46,608 bases of DNA. It comes from Sphaerotilus sp. GTDB taxonomy: Bacteria > Pseudomonadota > Gammaproteobacteria > Burkholderiales > Burkholderiaceae_C. Location: assembly GCF_013299175.1 (NCBI RefSeq), contig NZ_JAAFKF010000017.1, forward strand, positions 1 through 46,608. Reading direction: 5' to 3'. The notes below the pieces were generated by a model that saw only the letters and a program-made list of their open reading frames with translations, was not told where the DNA came from and ran no database searches. Shown here piece by piece: positions 9,248 through 18,663 of the stretch (position 1 is its first letter; each line of letters begins with the position of its first letter). The translations under genes were made by a program, and so were the position numbers.

Positions 9248-10519
9248 TCAGAGGGGTGCCATCTTGCACGAATGCGGCTGGACCGTCTGCTCGGCGGTCA
9301 GGTACCGGACGGTGCGGAAACCATAGCCCGACCCTTCGACATCGAAGCGCACGCCGTCCGTGCCCGCCTTCTGCATCGTGCTGACATAGAGCGGCTGGAG
9401 GAACTGGTGGTCCTCGGCGCGCATCACGCCCGCGCCCAGCCCGCCCAGCGCCTTGCCGTCGTAGCGGGCGCCGGACAGGGCCTTGGCGACCGCGGTGGCG
9501 TCGGTGCTGCGGGCGCGCTCCATCGCCTGCACCAGCATCTCGACCATCGCCTGCATCCGCACATGGAGGTAGTCGTCCTCCGGCTTGGGGAACCGCTGGT
9601 GGAAGCTGTTCACCAGCGCCTCGGACGCCTTGCCGCCCGCGTTCGGGTGCCACTCGGCCACGGCCACCACACGCCCCACGCCCGCATCCCCCAAGGCGCC
9701 CGGCACGCCCAGCGCGTTGCCATAGAAGGTGTAGAACTTGCCCTCGAAGCCGACATCGCGCGCCGCCTTCACCAGCAGCGTCAGGTCGTTGCCCCAGTTG
9801 CCGGTGACGACCGTCTGCGCGCCGCTGGCCTTGATCTTGGTCGCATAGGGCAGGAAGTCCTTGACGCGACCGACCGGGTGCAGCTCCTCGCCGACGAACT
9901 GGATGTCCGGGCGCTTGGCCGCGATCATCACCTTGCCCTGGCGCACGACGTGCTGGCCGAAGCTGTAGTCCTGGCCGATCAGGTAGACGCGCTTGGTCGC
10001 GGTGTCCTGCTGCAGCACGTCGGTGAGCGCAGCCAGGCGCATGTCGGCGTGGGCATCGAAGCGGAAGTGCCACGGGCTGCACTTCTCGTTGGTCAGCAAC
10101 GGATCGACCGCCGAGTAGTTGAGGAACACCGCCCGGCGCTGCGGCTCGCGGTCGTTGTGCTTGTTCAGTGCGTCGATCAGCGCGCTAGCGGTGGCGGAGC
10201 TGTTGCCCTGCAGCACGACGCCGATCTGCTGGTCGGCAGCACTTTTGAGCATCGTCAGCGCCTCCTCGGTGTTGCCCTTGCTGTCCAGGCGCACGAGTTC
10301 CAGCGGACGATTCCCGCCGGGCAACTTGACACCCCCCCGCGCATTCACGCGCTCGATGGCCCAGGTGAGGTTGCGCGCCACCGCTTCGCCGGCATTGGCA
10401 AAGGGGCCGGACAAGCCTTCGATCAGCCCGAGCCGGATCGGCTCCGCTGCCTGCGCGCCGATGGAAAAAACGCTCGACAGGGCGAGCGCAGGAAGGAAGG
10501 ATGTGTGCAGTGTTTTCAT
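9248..10519 (-). CDS. ABC transporter substrate-binding protein, LivK/branched-chain amino acid type
   Basis: This is a periplasmic binding protein of the leucine/isoleucine/valine-binding (Peripla_BP_6) family, 423 residues from the chosen start. It has a signal peptide (MKTLHTSF, a hydrophobic core, AQA before AEPIRLG). The mature start IRLGLIEGLSGPFANAG is the family's first strand and ligand-binding loop. Further landmarks are QGNSSATASAL and IGQDYSFGQ. No permease or ATPase gene is adjacent, so it is either an orphan or uses a transporter encoded elsewhere. An in-frame ATG six codons earlier (10537) is possible. Neither start has a clear ribosome binding site, and I prefer 10519 because it gives a standard signal peptide. 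The ligand is unknown. Confidence 0.88.
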   Translation of the reverse strand: MKTLHTSFLPALALSSVFSIGAQAAEPIRLGLIEGLSGPFANAGEAVARNLTWAIERVNARGGVKLPGGNRPLELVRLDSKGNTEEALTMLKSAADQQIGVVLQGNSSATASALIDALNKHNDREPQRRAVFLNYSAVDPLLTNEKCSPWHFRFDAHADMRLAALTDVLQQDTATKRVYLIGQDYSFGQHVVRQGKVMIAAKRPDIQFVGEELHPVGRVKDFLPYATKIKASGAQTVVTGNWGNDLTLLVKAARDVGFEGKFYTFYGNALGVPGALGDAGVGRVVAVAEWHPNAGGKASEALVNSFHQRFPKPEDDYLHVRMQAMVEMLVQAMERARSTDATAVAKALSGARYDGKALGGLGAGVMRAEDHQFLQPLYVSTMQKAGTDGVRFDVEGSGYGFRTVRYLTAEQTVQPHSCKMAPL

Positions 10520-10564
10520 GAATTTTGAATTATGCATTCAAAAACAGCGCACGCACCACCCCCC

Positions 10565-11626
10565 TCACACCGCCGAGAGATCCCAGCGCGGCTTCACATC
10601 GAAGGCGTAGTCTCTGGTCGCCACCCCTTGCCCGCTCTGCAGCCGCATCGCCCCGGCCAGCGCGATCATGGCGCCGTTGTCGGTACACAGGTGCAACTCG
10701 GGATAGTGGACGCGCACCCCACGCCGCCCGCACTGCGCGTCCAGTTGCACCCGCAGCCGCCGGTTCGCGCCGACCCCGCCGGCCACCACCATCCGCTTCA
10801 GCCCGGTCTGCTTCAGCGCCAGCAGCGACTTGGCGACCAGCACATCGACGATCGCCGCCTGCGTCGAAGCGGCGAGATCGGCCCGCGCCTGCGCGGCGTT
10901 CGGCGCCGTGGCATCGAGCTTGTTCAACTGCGTCCACATGGCGGTCTTCAGCCCGGCGAACGAGAAGTCCAGCAGGTCGCCGCGCATCAGCGGCCGCGGC
11001 AGCTTGAACGCCGCGTCATCGCCCTGCTCCGCCAGACCCGCCAAGGCCGGCCCGCCCGGATAGCCCAGCCCGAGCATCTTGGCGGTCTTGTCGAAGGCTT
11101 CCCCGGCGGCGTCGTCGATGGTCTCCCCCAGCATCGTGTAGCGCCCCACCCCATCGACCTGCATCAACTGCGTGTGCCCGCCCGACACCAGCAGCGCGAC
11201 GAAGGGGAACTCCGGCGGATCGGCCGACAGGAACGGCGACAGCAAATGCCCCTCCAGGTGATGCACACCGAGCACCGGCCGGTCCAGCGCCATCCCCAGC
11301 GCGCAGGCCATGCCGGTGCCGACCAGCAGCGCCCCGGCCAGCCCCGGCCCGCGCGTGTAGGCGACGACATCCACCGCCTCCAGCCCCAGCCCCGCCCCGG
11401 CCAGCGTCTCGCGCAGCAGCGGCACGGCGCGGCGGATGTGGTCCCGCGAGGCCAGCTCCGGCACCACGCCGCCATACGCCTGGTGCATGTCGATCTGGCT
11501 GTGCAGCGCCTGCGCCAGCAGCCGCGGTGGCGCCAAGCCGTCCATCCCCTCGGGCAGCTCGACCAGTGCGACGCCGGTTTCGTCGCACGAGGACTCGATG
11601 CCCAGCACCCGCAGCGGCGCGCTCAC
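10565..11626 (-). CDS. tsaD: tRNA N6-adenosine threonylcarbamoyltransferase
   Basis: TsaD transfers the threonylcarbamoyl group to A37 of tRNAs reading ANN codons (t6A), in a complex with TsaB, TsaE and TsaC product. The 353-residue protein begins with the ASKHA-fold motif [11 protein letters not shown]. It has the metal-binding HLEGH (H123, H127), the [10 protein letters not shown] nucleotide loop, and later [12 protein letters not shown] and [10 protein letters not shown] chose the GTG at 11626, which overlaps the lgt stop codon as GTGA; this gives the family N-terminus. The frame stays open upstream only as a shadow of lgt. It is probably translationally coupled to lgt. Confidence 0.97.
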   Translation of the reverse strand: MSAPLRVLGIESSCDETGVALVELPEGMDGLAPPRLLAQALHSQIDMHQAYGGVVPELASRDHIRRAVPLLRETLAGAGLGLEAVDVVAYTRGPGLAGALLVGTGMACALGMALDRPVLGVHHLEGHLLSPFLSADPPEFPFVALLVSGGHTQLMQVDGVGRYTMLGETIDDAAGEAFDKTAKMLGLGYPGGPALAGLAEQGDDAAFKLPRPLMRGDLLDFSFAGLKTAMWTQLNKLDATAPNAAQARADLAASTQAAIVDVLVAKSLLALKQTGLKRMVVAGGVGANRRLRVQLDAQCGRRGVRVHYPELHLCTDNGAMIALAGAMRLQSGQGVATRDYAFDVKPRWDLSAV

Positions 11627-12456
11627 GAACGGTTCCCCGACCGTCCCGCCAGTGCCCAGATCCCCATGCCCGCGACCACCATCGGCACGCACAGCCACTG
11701 CCCCATGCTCAGGTTCAGCGCCAGCAACCCGAGGAAGCTGTCCGGCTCGCGGAAGTATTCGGCGATGAAGCGGAACGCGCCGTAGCCGATCAGGAACAGC
11801 CCGGACACCCGACCCCAGACGATCGAGCCATCGGCGCGGTGGTGGGCCGAGCGGGTCTTGCCATAGAGCCACAGGATCACGAACAGCAGCAGCCCCTCCA
11901 GCAGGAACTGGTAGAGCTGCGACGGGTGGCGCGCCAGCGTGTCACTGCCCGATTGCGGAAAGGCCATCGCCCACGGCAGGCTCGCGTCCGCCGCCCGGCC
12001 CCAGAGTTCACCGTTGATGAAGTTGCCGATCCGCCCGCAGGCCAGCCCGGTCGGTACGCACGGCGCCACCAGATCAGTGACCTCGAAGAACCGTTTCTTG
12101 CGCACCCAGGCGAACACCGCCATCGCCACGATCACGCCGAGCAGGCCACCGTGGAAGGCCATGCCCCCCTTCCAGACTGCCAGAATCTCGGACGGATTGG
12201 CCAAGTAGTACGCCGGCTTGTAGAACAGCACGTAGCCGAAGCGCCCGCCCAGGATCACGCCCATGACACCGTAGAACAGCAGATCCTCCACCTCGCGGGG
12301 CGTCCAGCCACCGGCCACATAAGGTGCTTGCCGAATGCGGCGAGTGGCGAGCCAGTAGAACAGCCCGAAGGCGGCGAGGTAGGTCAGGCCGTACCAGTGG
12401 ATCTGGAGGAACCCCAGATTGAGCGCAACGGGATCGAATTGGGGATGCACGAGCAT
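11623..12456 (-). CDS. lgt: Prolipoprotein diacylglyceryl transferase
   Basis: Lgt is the inner-membrane enzyme that attaches diacylglycerol from phosphatidylglycerol to the lipobox cysteine, the first step of lipoprotein maturation. The 277-residue protein has about seven hydrophobic segments. The Lgt signature [14 protein letters not shown] lies at residues 141-154 (R142 matches the essential arginine) and H102 in the AFHGGLLG motif. The ATG at 12456 has GGAG eight bases upstream. A GTG three codons earlier is possible but overlaps that ribosome binding site. The stop overlaps the tsaD start by four bases. Confidence 0.97.
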   Translation of the reverse strand: MLVHPQFDPVALNLGFLQIHWYGLTYLAAFGLFYWLATRRIRQAPYVAGGWTPREVEDLLFYGVMGVILGGRFGYVLFYKPAYYLANPSEILAVWKGGMAFHGGLLGVIVAMAVFAWVRKKRFFEVTDLVAPCVPTGLACGRIGNFINGELWGRAADASLPWAMAFPQSGSDTLARHPSQLYQFLLEGLLLFVILWLYGKTRSAHHRADGSIVWGRVSGLFLIGYGAFRFIAEYFREPDSFLGLLALNLSMGQWLCVPMVVAGMGIWALAGRSGNRS

Positions 12457-12532
12457 CGGCAGCACTCCGTGGAAGAGAAACGGGGCCGATTGTCGCCGGT
12501 TGCCGCTGCAGCGGCCAAAGGGGCAGGCGCGG

Positions 12533-12781
12533 TCAGCGGCGGCGGGGCAGCGGGGTCTTGCGGCCCAGGGCTTCGACCGTGTTGCGTCGGCGGGCCTCGC
12601 GGCGGGTGTCCTCGCGCTTCTGGCGGGCGCGGGCGGTGAAACCCAAGGCGTCGGAGATGGCCCACCAGACCACCGCCAGCCCGAACGGCGCCAGCACCGA
12701 CCACCACGACCACTGGGCCACCGGGCCGATCTCCAGCCACTTCAGTGCCAGACCCAGCACACCCAGATACAAGAACGCCAT
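12533..12781 (-). CDS. Small Trp-rich membrane protein (TIGR04438-like)
   Basis: This 82-residue protein has two hydrophobic segments, at about residues 2-15 and 25-43. They are rich in tryptophan, with W15, W24, W26, W27, W39 and W40 visible, and include GPVAQWSWW and [11 protein letters not shown] strongly basic tail follows ([14 protein letters not shown]). This matches the small Trp-rich protein family that is widespread in Burkholderiales and has no known function. The chosen ATG has a G-rich stretch upstream (GGGGGTGG). A longer open frame upstream overlaps the divergent cytochrome gene antisense and is not supported. It lies 76 bases upstream of lgt on the same strand. Confidence 0.82.
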   Translation of the reverse strand: MAFLYLGVLGLALKWLEIGPVAQWSWWSVLAPFGLAVVWWAISDALGFTARARQKREDTRREARRRNTVEALGRKTPLPRRR

Positions 12782-12931
12782 GCCACCACCCCCGGCTTCA
12801 TCCAGCCGCCACAAGAACGCCGACTGGCGAGGATACCCCGCGCCCCATGCGTCAACGAGGGCCTCGATAAAATCGTTGCCACGCGGTGCCTCTGCGCACC
12901 GCCACACCGATCCCCAACGAAAGCTCGCACC

Positions 12932-13237
12932 ATGAAGCCCTTGTTCGCCCTCGCCGCCCTGGCCGCCGTGACCCTCTCCAGCTCTGTGTTCGCCAACGCC
13001 GAGCTGGCCCAGAAAAAGAACTGCATGGCCTGCCACGCCGTGGACAAGAAACTCGTCGGCCCGGCGTTCAAGGACATCGCTGCCAAGTACGCAGGGCAGA
13101 AGGACGCTGTCGCGCAACTGTCCGAGAAGGTCATCAAGGGTGGCTCGGGTACCTGGGGGCAGATTCCGATGCCGGCCAACGCCGTGACGCCCGAAGAGGC
13201 GAAGACGCTGGTGGCTTGGGTGCTGAGCCAGAAGTAA
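12932..13237 (+). CDS. Small periplasmic c-type cytochrome (c551/c552 class)
   Basis: This 101-residue precursor has a signal peptide (about 1-23, ending ANA before ELAQKK) and a single haem-binding motif CMACH (C31, C34, H35). The downstream IPMPANA supplies M80 as the likely axial methionine ligand. GPAFKDIAAKY and the C-terminal ETL-like helix (EEAKTLVAWVL) are standard for monohaem class I cytochromes of the c551/c552 group. They act as soluble electron shuttles to terminal oxidases or denitrification enzymes in the periplasm; the partner cannot be told here. It is a single gene, convergent with the AsnC-type regulator, whose stop lies seven bases away. Confidence 0.93.
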   Translation: MKPLFALAALAAVTLSSSVFANAELAQKKNCMACHAVDKKLVGPAFKDIAAKYAGQKDAVAQLSEKVIKGGSGTWGQIPMPANAVTPEEAKTLVAWVLSQK

Positions 13238-13244
13238 GCCAGAT

Positions 13245-13667
13245 CTAGAGCTTGTGCGTCGACAGCAGCAAGCTCGACTCCGTGCTCGCAATCCCCGGAA
13301 TCGCCCGGATGCCGTTGAGCACCTGGTCAAACGCCTCCAGCGAATCGGCGCGCAGCTCCGCCATCAAGTCCCAGCGGCCGTTGGTGGTGTGCAGGGCCAC
13401 GACGTTCGGGTGGCCGCGCAGCAGGCGGCAGATCTCGTCGCCGTGGTGCCCCTCGATCTGGATGCTGGTGATGGCCCGGATGCGGTGCGCTTCCGCTTCG
13501 GGGCGCAGGCGCACGGTGTAGCCGACGATGGTGCCCTCGCGCTCCAGCCGGGCCATCCGGTTCTGCACCGTCGCGCGCGCCACCCGCAGCTTCTGCGCCA
13601 GCGTGACCACGGGCAGCCGGGCGTTGTCGCGCAACAAGGCGATGAGTTGCCGGTCGGTGTCGTCCAT
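13245..13667 (-). CDS. Lrp/AsnC family transcriptional regulator
   Basis: This 140-residue regulator has an N-terminal helix-turn-helix (DDTDRQLIALLRDNAR, recognition helix around ARATVQNRMARLE at 30-42). A C-terminal RAM/ligand-sensing domain follows (about 66-139, with GRWDLMAEL and a closing STESSLLL-like strand). Such proteins form dimers or octamers and respond to amino acids. It is transcribed divergently from ornithine cyclodeaminase, with an inverted repeat between them, so control of that gene pair and of itself is likely. I chose the ATG at 13667 (AGGA 11 bases upstream); an ATG four codons earlier (13679) is equally open. Confidence 0.93.
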   Translation of the reverse strand: MDDTDRQLIALLRDNARLPVVTLAQKLRVARATVQNRMARLEREGTIVGYTVRLRPEAEAHRIRAITSIQIEGHHGDEICRLLRGHPNVVALHTTNGRWDLMAELRADSLEAFDQVLNGIRAIPGIASTESSLLLSTHKL

Positions 13668-13723
13668 GGCGCTGTGCATCCTGCTGATTTGAGTGAGCAC
13701 AATGTATAGCTGACCGATATTTG

Positions 13724-13750
13724 TGGCAATTTGCACCGTTCAAATTGGCA
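13724..13750. promoter_or_regulatory. Inverted-repeat operator in the AsnC / ornithine cyclodeaminase promoter region
   Basis: The arms TGGCAATTTG (13724-13733) and CAAATTGGCA (13741-13750) are inverted repeats matching at 9 of 10 positions, separated by seven bases. The repeat is in the 123-base gap between the divergent AsnC-type regulator and ornithine cyclodeaminase. It overlaps a possible -35 (TTCAAA, 13739-13744) that is 17 bases from a possible -10 (GACAAT, 13762-13767) for the plus-strand gene. AsnC/Lrp regulators bind AT-rich imperfect palindromes, so this is the natural operator candidate. Binding is inferred. Confidence 0.55.
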
Positions 13751-13790
13751 GCACCACTGGGGACAATCCTTCTGCAACAAGGAAAGCCCC

Positions 13791-14840
13791 ATGACCCGCT
13801 TCATCGACGTTCCCACCATGTCCCGCCTGATCCAGGACATCGGCGTGACCCAGTGCATGGGCGATCTGGCCGACGCCATCCAGGAGGACTTCGTGCGCTG
13901 GCCCGACTTCGACAAGTCGGCCCGCGTCGCCAACCACTCGGCAGTCGGCGTCATCGAGCTGATGCCCGTGTCCAACGCCCGGCGCTATGCGTTCAAGTAC
14001 GTCAACGGACACCCGAGCAACACGGCACGCGGCCTGTACACGGTCATGGCCTTCGGCGTGCTGGCCGATGTCGAGACCGGCTACCCCGTGCTGCTGTCGG
14101 AACTCACCGTGGCGACCGCGCTGCGCACCTGTGCGACCTCGCTGATGGCGGCCCGCGCCCTGGCCCGACCCGACGCGCGCCGCATGGCGCTGATCGGCAA
14201 CGGCGCACAAAGCGAGTTCCAGGCCCTGGCCTTCCACAGCCACCTGGGCATCGACGAGATCGCCGTGTACGACGTGGACCCGCGCGCCACCGAGAAGCTG
14301 ATCCGCAACCTCTCGGTCTACCCGGCGTTGCGGATCGTCCGCGCCGGATCGATCGCCGACGCGGTGCGCGGTGCCGACATCGTGACCACCGTGACCGCCG
14401 ACAAGACCCGCGCCACCATCCTGACGCCCGAGATGATCGAGCCGGGCATGCACATCAACGGCGTGGGCGGCGACTGTCCGGGCAAGACGGAGCTGCACGC
14501 CGACGTGCTGCGTGGGGCGCGCGTGTTCGTCGAGTACGAGCCGCAGACGCGCACCGAAGGCGACATCCAGCAGCTTCCCCGCGACTTCCCGGTCGTCGAT
14601 CTCTGGCGCGTGCTGGCCGGCACCGAAACCGGCCGGCAGCACGCCAACCAGGTCACGGTGTTCGACTCCGTCGGCTTTGCGCTGGAAGACTTTTCCACCC
14701 TGCGCTACCTCCATGCGCAGGCCGAACGCCGCGGACTGGGCGTGGACGTGGCGCTGGTGCCCGACGCTGAAGACCCGAAGGATCTGTTCCGCCATGTCCG
14801 CTCCAGCGATGCACGGGCCGCAGTGCGCCGGGTGGCCTGA
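13791..14840 (+). CDS. Ornithine cyclodeaminase
   Basis: The enzyme converts L-ornithine to L-proline plus ammonia, using bound NAD. The 349-residue protein belongs to the OCD/mu-crystallin family. It has K69 in the FKYVN strand, the Rossmann loop IGNGAQSEFQ (135-144), and D228/K232 in NGVGGDCPGKTE, the region carrying the catalytic aspartate in the family. Relatives with other roles (alanine dehydrogenase, mu-crystallin) exist, but the N-terminus DVPTMSRLIQDIG and the CtlX neighbour favour ornithine. AAGGA seven bases before the ATG at 13791 fixes the start, though the frame opens at 13731. It is followed after 25 bases by ctlX in the same operon. Confidence 0.92.
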   Translation: MTRFIDVPTMSRLIQDIGVTQCMGDLADAIQEDFVRWPDFDKSARVANHSAVGVIELMPVSNARRYAFKYVNGHPSNTARGLYTVMAFGVLADVETGYPVLLSELTVATALRTCATSLMAARALARPDARRMALIGNGAQSEFQALAFHSHLGIDEIAVYDVDPRATEKLIRNLSVYPALRIVRAGSIADAVRGADIVTTVTADKTRATILTPEMIEPGMHINGVGGDCPGKTELHADVLRGARVFVEYEPQTRTEGDIQQLPRDFPVVDLWRVLAGTETGRQHANQVTVFDSVGFALEDFSTLRYLHAQAERRGLGVDVALVPDAEDPKDLFRHVRSSDARAAVRRVA

Positions 14841-14865
14841 TCCGACCCACGGGAAGCCCATCGCC

Positions 14866-15837
14866 ATGTCCACCCTGCAGTCCATCCAGGCACCCGCCGC
14901 GGTCGTGATGATCCGGCCCCACCAGTTCCGGTCCAACGGCGAAACCGCGGCCGACAACGCCTTCCAGACCACTGCCGCGCAGGAGACGCCCCACACCATC
15001 GCCGACACGGCCTACCGCGAAGTCACGGCGGCGGCCGAGCGGCTGCGGGCAGAGGGCGTGCGCGTGCATCTGTTCGAAGACCGGGGCGAGTGCGACACCC
15101 CCGACTCGGTCTTCCCGAACAACTGGTTCTCCACCCACGCCGGCGGGCATGTAGCGATCCACGCCATGCGTTCGCCCAGCCGCCGCCGCGAGCGGCGCAG
15201 CGACGTGATCGAGCACCTCAAGACCGCCTACCGGGTGCAGGACGTGATCGACTATTCGGGGCTGGAACAGGACGGGCTGTTCCTGGAGGGCACTGGGGCC
15301 ATGGTGCTGGACCACATCGCCCGCGTGGCCTACACCGCCCGCTCCCACCGCGCCGATCCGCTGGCACTGGAACGCTTCTGCACGCACTTCCGCTACGAGC
15401 CGATGCTGTTCGACACGGCCGACGCCAGCGGCCAGCCGATTTACCACACGAACGTGCTGATGTGCGTGGCCACCGCATTCGCGCTGATCGGCCTGGACAC
15501 GTTCACCGACCCGCGCCGGGCGGCCGAGGTGTGTGCGCGGCTGCAGGAGTCCGGCCGCGAGGTGATCGCGCTGAGCCAGACGCAGATCGCTGCGTTTGCG
15601 GGCAACGCCATCGAGCTGTCGGGCCAGGGCGGGCGCCTGCTGGCCTTGTCACGGCGCGCCTGCGACAGCCTGAGCGCCGATCAGAAAGCACGCATCGAAC
15701 GCTCGGCCCGCCTGGTGCCGCTGGCGGTGCCAACCATCGAGCGGGCGGGTGGCTCCGTGCGCTGCATGATCGCCGGAATCCACCTCTCGCCACGCCAGCA
15801 GCCCCCGCAGGGGCTGCGCGGTCCTCAGTACGCCTGA
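14866..15837 (+). CDS. ctlX: Citrulline hydrolase CtlX-like (arginine deiminase superfamily)
   Basis: This 323-residue guanidine-modifying-superfamily protein has the catalytic residues of the fold: D80 in [12 protein letters not shown]141 in [11 protein letters not shown]194 in QPIYHTNV and C300 in [13 protein letters not shown]. CtlX of Francisella converts citrulline to ornithine plus carbamate-derived products, which would feed the ornithine cyclodeaminase gene just upstream. The activity is inferred from family and neighbour; dimethylarginine or arginine deimination are alternatives. The chosen ATG has a weak GGGAAG 12 bases upstream. The last 13 bases overlap the 3' end of the convergent acs gene. 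Confidence 0.85.
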   Translation: MSTLQSIQAPAAVVMIRPHQFRSNGETAADNAFQTTAAQETPHTIADTAYREVTAAAERLRAEGVRVHLFEDRGECDTPDSVFPNNWFSTHAGGHVAIHAMRSPSRRRERRSDVIEHLKTAYRVQDVIDYSGLEQDGLFLEGTGAMVLDHIARVAYTARSHRADPLALERFCTHFRYEPMLFDTADASGQPIYHTNVLMCVATAFALIGLDTFTDPRRAAEVCARLQESGREVIALSQTQIAAFAGNAIELSGQGGRLLALSRRACDSLSADQKARIERSARLVPLAVPTIERAGGSVRCMIAGIHLSPRQQPPQGLRGPQYA

Positions 15838-17807
15838 CCGAGCTGGCTCAGGATGGCAGGGTTCTCCAGCGTGCTGGTGTCCTGCGTGATCGCTTCGCCC
15901 TTGGCCAGCGAGCGCAGCAGGCGGCGCATGATCTTGCCCGAGCGGGTCTTGGGCAGGTTGTCGCCAAAGCGGATGTCCTTCGGCTTGGCGATCGGGCCGA
16001 TTTCCTTGCCGACGTGGTCGCGCAGTAGCTTGGCGATCGCCTTGGCTTCGTCACCCACTGGCAGCGGGCGCTTCAGCACGACGAACGCGCACACGGCTTC
16101 ACCCGTCGTGTCGTCCGGACGGCCCACCACCGCAGCTTCGGCCACCAGCTCGGTGCAGCTCACCAGCGCGGACTCGATTTCCATCGTGCCCATGCGGTGG
16201 CCGGAGACGTTCAGCACGTCGTCGATGCGGCCGGTGATGGTGAAGTAGCCGGTCTTGGCGTCGCGGATCGCGCCGTCGCCCGCCAGGTAGTACTTGCCCT
16301 GGAAGTCGGCCGGGTAGTAGCTCTTGACGAAGCGTTCGCTGTCGCCCCAGATGTTGCGGATCATCGACGGCCACGGCTTCTTGACGACGAGGATGCCGCC
16401 CTGCCCGTTCGGCACGTCCTTGCCGGTCTCGTCCACGATCGCGGCTTGAATGCCGGGGAACGGCAGCGTGCAGGAACCCGGCACCATCGGCGTGACGCCC
16501 GGCAGCGGGGTGATCATGTGGCCACCGGTTTCGGTCTGCCAGAAGGTGTCCACGATCGGGCAGCGGCCGCCGCCGACGTGCTTGTGGTACCACTCCCAGG
16601 CGGCCGGGTTGATCGGCTCGCCGACGGAACCCAGCAGGCGCAGGCTCGTCAGGTCGTAGCTCTTCGGATGCACGGCGTCGTTGGCTTCAGCGGCCTTGAT
16701 CAGCGAGCGGATCGCGGTCGGGGCGGTGTAGAAGATCGAGACCTTGTGGTCCTGGATCATCTTCCAGAAGCGGCCGGCGTCCGGGTAGGTCGGCACGCCT
16801 TCGAAGACGATTTCCGTGCCACCGAGGGCGAGCGGGCCGTAGGTGATGTAGGTGTGGCCCGTGACCCAGCCGATGTCGGCGGTACACCAGAACACGTCGT
16901 CCGCCTTCAGGTCGAAGGTCCACTTCGTCGTCAGCGCGGCGTGCAGCAGGTAGCCGCCGGTCGAGTGCTGGACGCCCTTGGGCTTGCCGGTCGAGCCGGA
17001 GGTGTAGAGCAGGAACAGCGGGTGTTCGGCGCCGACCCATTCCGGCTCGCAGGTGGTGGGCTGACCGGCGGTGAGGTCGTGCATCCACACGTCGCGGCCT
17101 TCGACCACCGTGACCGGCGCATTGGCGCGGTTGACGACCAGCACCTTCTCGATCTTCTCGCAGCCGGGCATCGCCAGGGCTTCATCGACGATGGACTTCA
17201 GCGGCAGCTTCTTGCCGCCACGGACCTGGCAGTCGGCGGTGATGACGGCCTTGGCGCCGGTGTCTTCGATGCGGTCGCGCAGGCTTTGCGCAGAGAAGCC
17301 GCCGAACACCACCGAGTGCGTCGCACCGATGCGGGCGCAGGCTTGCATGGCGGCCACACCGTCGATGGACATGGAGATGTAGATGACGACGCGGTCGCCC
17401 TTGCCGATGCCGATCGAGCGCAGGCCGTTGGCGATCTGGCAGGTCTTGGCGAGCAGTTCGCTGTAGGTGATCCGGGTGACTTCGCCGCCGTCGGCTTCGA
17501 AGATCAGCGCCGTCTTGTCACCCAGGCCACGCTCGACGTTGCGGTCCAGGCAGTTGTAGGAGGCGTTCAGCGTCCCGTCGGCGAACCACTGGAAGAACGG
17601 GGCGTTCGAATCGTCCAGGGCCTTGGTGAACGGAGTCTTCCAGGTGATCAGCTCGCGGGCGAGGTCGGCCCAGTAGCCTTCGTAGTCGGTGTCGGCCCTG
17701 GCGCACAGGGCCTCGTAGGCGGCCATGCCGGAGACAGTGGCGTTGGCGACAAACGCCTCGGACGGCAGATAGATCTTGGATTCTTGGGTAGTGTCGGCTT
17801 GGGTCAT
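15825..17807 (-). CDS. acs: Acetyl-CoA synthetase
   Basis: This AMP-forming enzyme activates acetate to acetyl-CoA via acetyl-adenylate. The 660-residue protein has the P-loop-like [11 protein letters not shown], the WQTETGG core motif, the [13 protein letters not shown] hinge/CoA region and the C-terminal PKTRSGK. The lysine in the last motif, K625, is the residue acetylated to shut the enzyme off in known relatives. The length equals that of E. coli Acs within a few residues. GGAG seven bases before the ATG at 17807 decides the start over an open extension to 17855. It is monocistronic by layout: the upstream neighbour is divergent and the downstream one convergent with 13 bases of overlap. 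Confidence 0.97.
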   Translation of the reverse strand: MTQADTTQESKIYLPSEAFVANATVSGMAAYEALCARADTDYEGYWADLARELITWKTPFTKALDDSNAPFFQWFADGTLNASYNCLDRNVERGLGDKTALIFEADGGEVTRITYSELLAKTCQIANGLRSIGIGKGDRVVIYISMSIDGVAAMQACARIGATHSVVFGGFSAQSLRDRIEDTGAKAVITADCQVRGGKKLPLKSIVDEALAMPGCEKIEKVLVVNRANAPVTVVEGRDVWMHDLTAGQPTTCEPEWVGAEHPLFLLYTSGSTGKPKGVQHSTGGYLLHAALTTKWTFDLKADDVFWCTADIGWVTGHTYITYGPLALGGTEIVFEGVPTYPDAGRFWKMIQDHKVSIFYTAPTAIRSLIKAAEANDAVHPKSYDLTSLRLLGSVGEPINPAAWEWYHKHVGGGRCPIVDTFWQTETGGHMITPLPGVTPMVPGSCTLPFPGIQAAIVDETGKDVPNGQGGILVVKKPWPSMIRNIWGDSERFVKSYYPADFQGKYYLAGDGAIRDAKTGYFTITGRIDDVLNVSGHRMGTMEIESALVSCTELVAEAAVVGRPDDTTGEAVCAFVVLKRPLPVGDEAKAIAKLLRDHVGKEIGPIAKPKDIRFGDNLPKTRSGKIMRRLLRSLAKGEAITQDTSTLENPAILSQLGQAY

Positions 17808-17846
17808 GCTTGTCTCCTGCGGTGGAATGCAGTGAAAAAATGCTGC

Positions 17847-17908
17847 CCCCCACATTAGGGAGAGGCTCTTACGAACCCCTTACTCCGCAAATTTCATTCC
17901 TGTGGGGG
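17847..17908. repeat. Inverted repeat upstream of acs
   Basis: CCCCCACA at 17847-17854 is repeated in inverted form as TGTGGGGG at 17901-17908, within the 232-base gap between acs and the divergent UPF0114 gene. The arms are 46 bases apart, more typical of two protein half-sites or a looped operator than of a terminator. No function can be assigned. Confidence 0.35.
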
Positions 17909-18039
17909 CTGGAGCTGGATCAAGAAAACGCGCGCCATCCTGACACGATCACCCCACTAGAATCCGCTGGTTTTCCCGTGTTTTCACCCATTTCTCCATC
18001 TGCTGATGCGTCCATCCGGACACACACCCTGACACGTCC

Positions 18040-18663
18040 ATGGCACAAATTCCCGCACCGCTGACCGCACCTACCTCGCCGCTGTCCAAGCTCATCTTTT
18101 CCAGCCGCTGGTTGCAGCTCCCGCTGTACCTGGGGCTCATCCTGGCACAGGCCGTCTATGTGCTGCAGTTCTGGAGGGAGCTGGTCCACCTGATCGAGGC
18201 CGCACTGGGCAACCAGCACGCGCTGCAGATCCTCGTGTCTAGCATCGGCTACAAGAGCACGGTACCGCTGGAGGGACTCAACGAGACCGTGCTGATGCTC
18301 GTCGTGCTGGGCCTGATCGACGTGGTGATGATCTCGAACCTGCTGATCATGGTGATCGTGGGCGGCTACGAGACCTTCGTGTCACGGCTGAACCTGGAGG
18401 GGCATCCGGACCAACCGGAGTGGCTGAGCCATGTCAACGCCTCGGTGCTGAAGGTCAAGCTGGGCACGGCCATCATCGGCATCAGCTCGATCCACCTGCT
18501 CAAGACCTTCATCAACGCCGAGAACTACAGCGAGAAGACGCTGATGTGGCAGACGGTCATCCACATCGCATTCCTCGCCTCGGCCATCGCCATCGCGTGG
18601 GCGGACAGGCTCATGCACCCGCCGGGCACGCCTGCGCCGACACCCCCGACAACACCGGCTTGA
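18040..18663 (+). CDS. UPF0114/YqhA family membrane protein (TIGR00645)
   Basis: This 207-residue integral membrane protein of unknown function is related to E. coli YqhA. Hydrophobic helices are seen at about residues 27-45, 84-108, 139-153 and 172-186. The family stretch LIFSSRWLQLPLYLGL near the N-terminus and ISNLLIMVIVGGYE after the second helix identify it. The Pro/Thr-rich C-terminus (from about 193) lies over the 3' end of the convergent PBP-like gene, a 53-base overlap. No operon partner is present; acs is divergent upstream. Confidence 0.9.
   Translation: MAQIPAPLTAPTSPLSKLIFSSRWLQLPLYLGLILAQAVYVLQFWRELVHLIEAALGNQHALQILVSSIGYKSTVPLEGLNETVLMLVVLGLIDVVMISNLLIMVIVGGYETFVSRLNLEGHPDQPEWLSHVNASVLKVKLGTAIIGISSIHLLKTFINAENYSEKTLMWQTVIHIAFLASAIAIAWADRLMHPPGTPAPTPPTTPA

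Noticed and set aside
11627..11872. N-terminal extension of tsaD
   Set aside because: This stretch is lgt in another frame; the GTG at 11626 gives the family N-terminus and a four-base overlap.
12782..13330. Long upstream extension of the Trp-rich protein frame
   Set aside because: It runs antisense through the cytochrome c gene and has no family similarity before the ATG at 12781.
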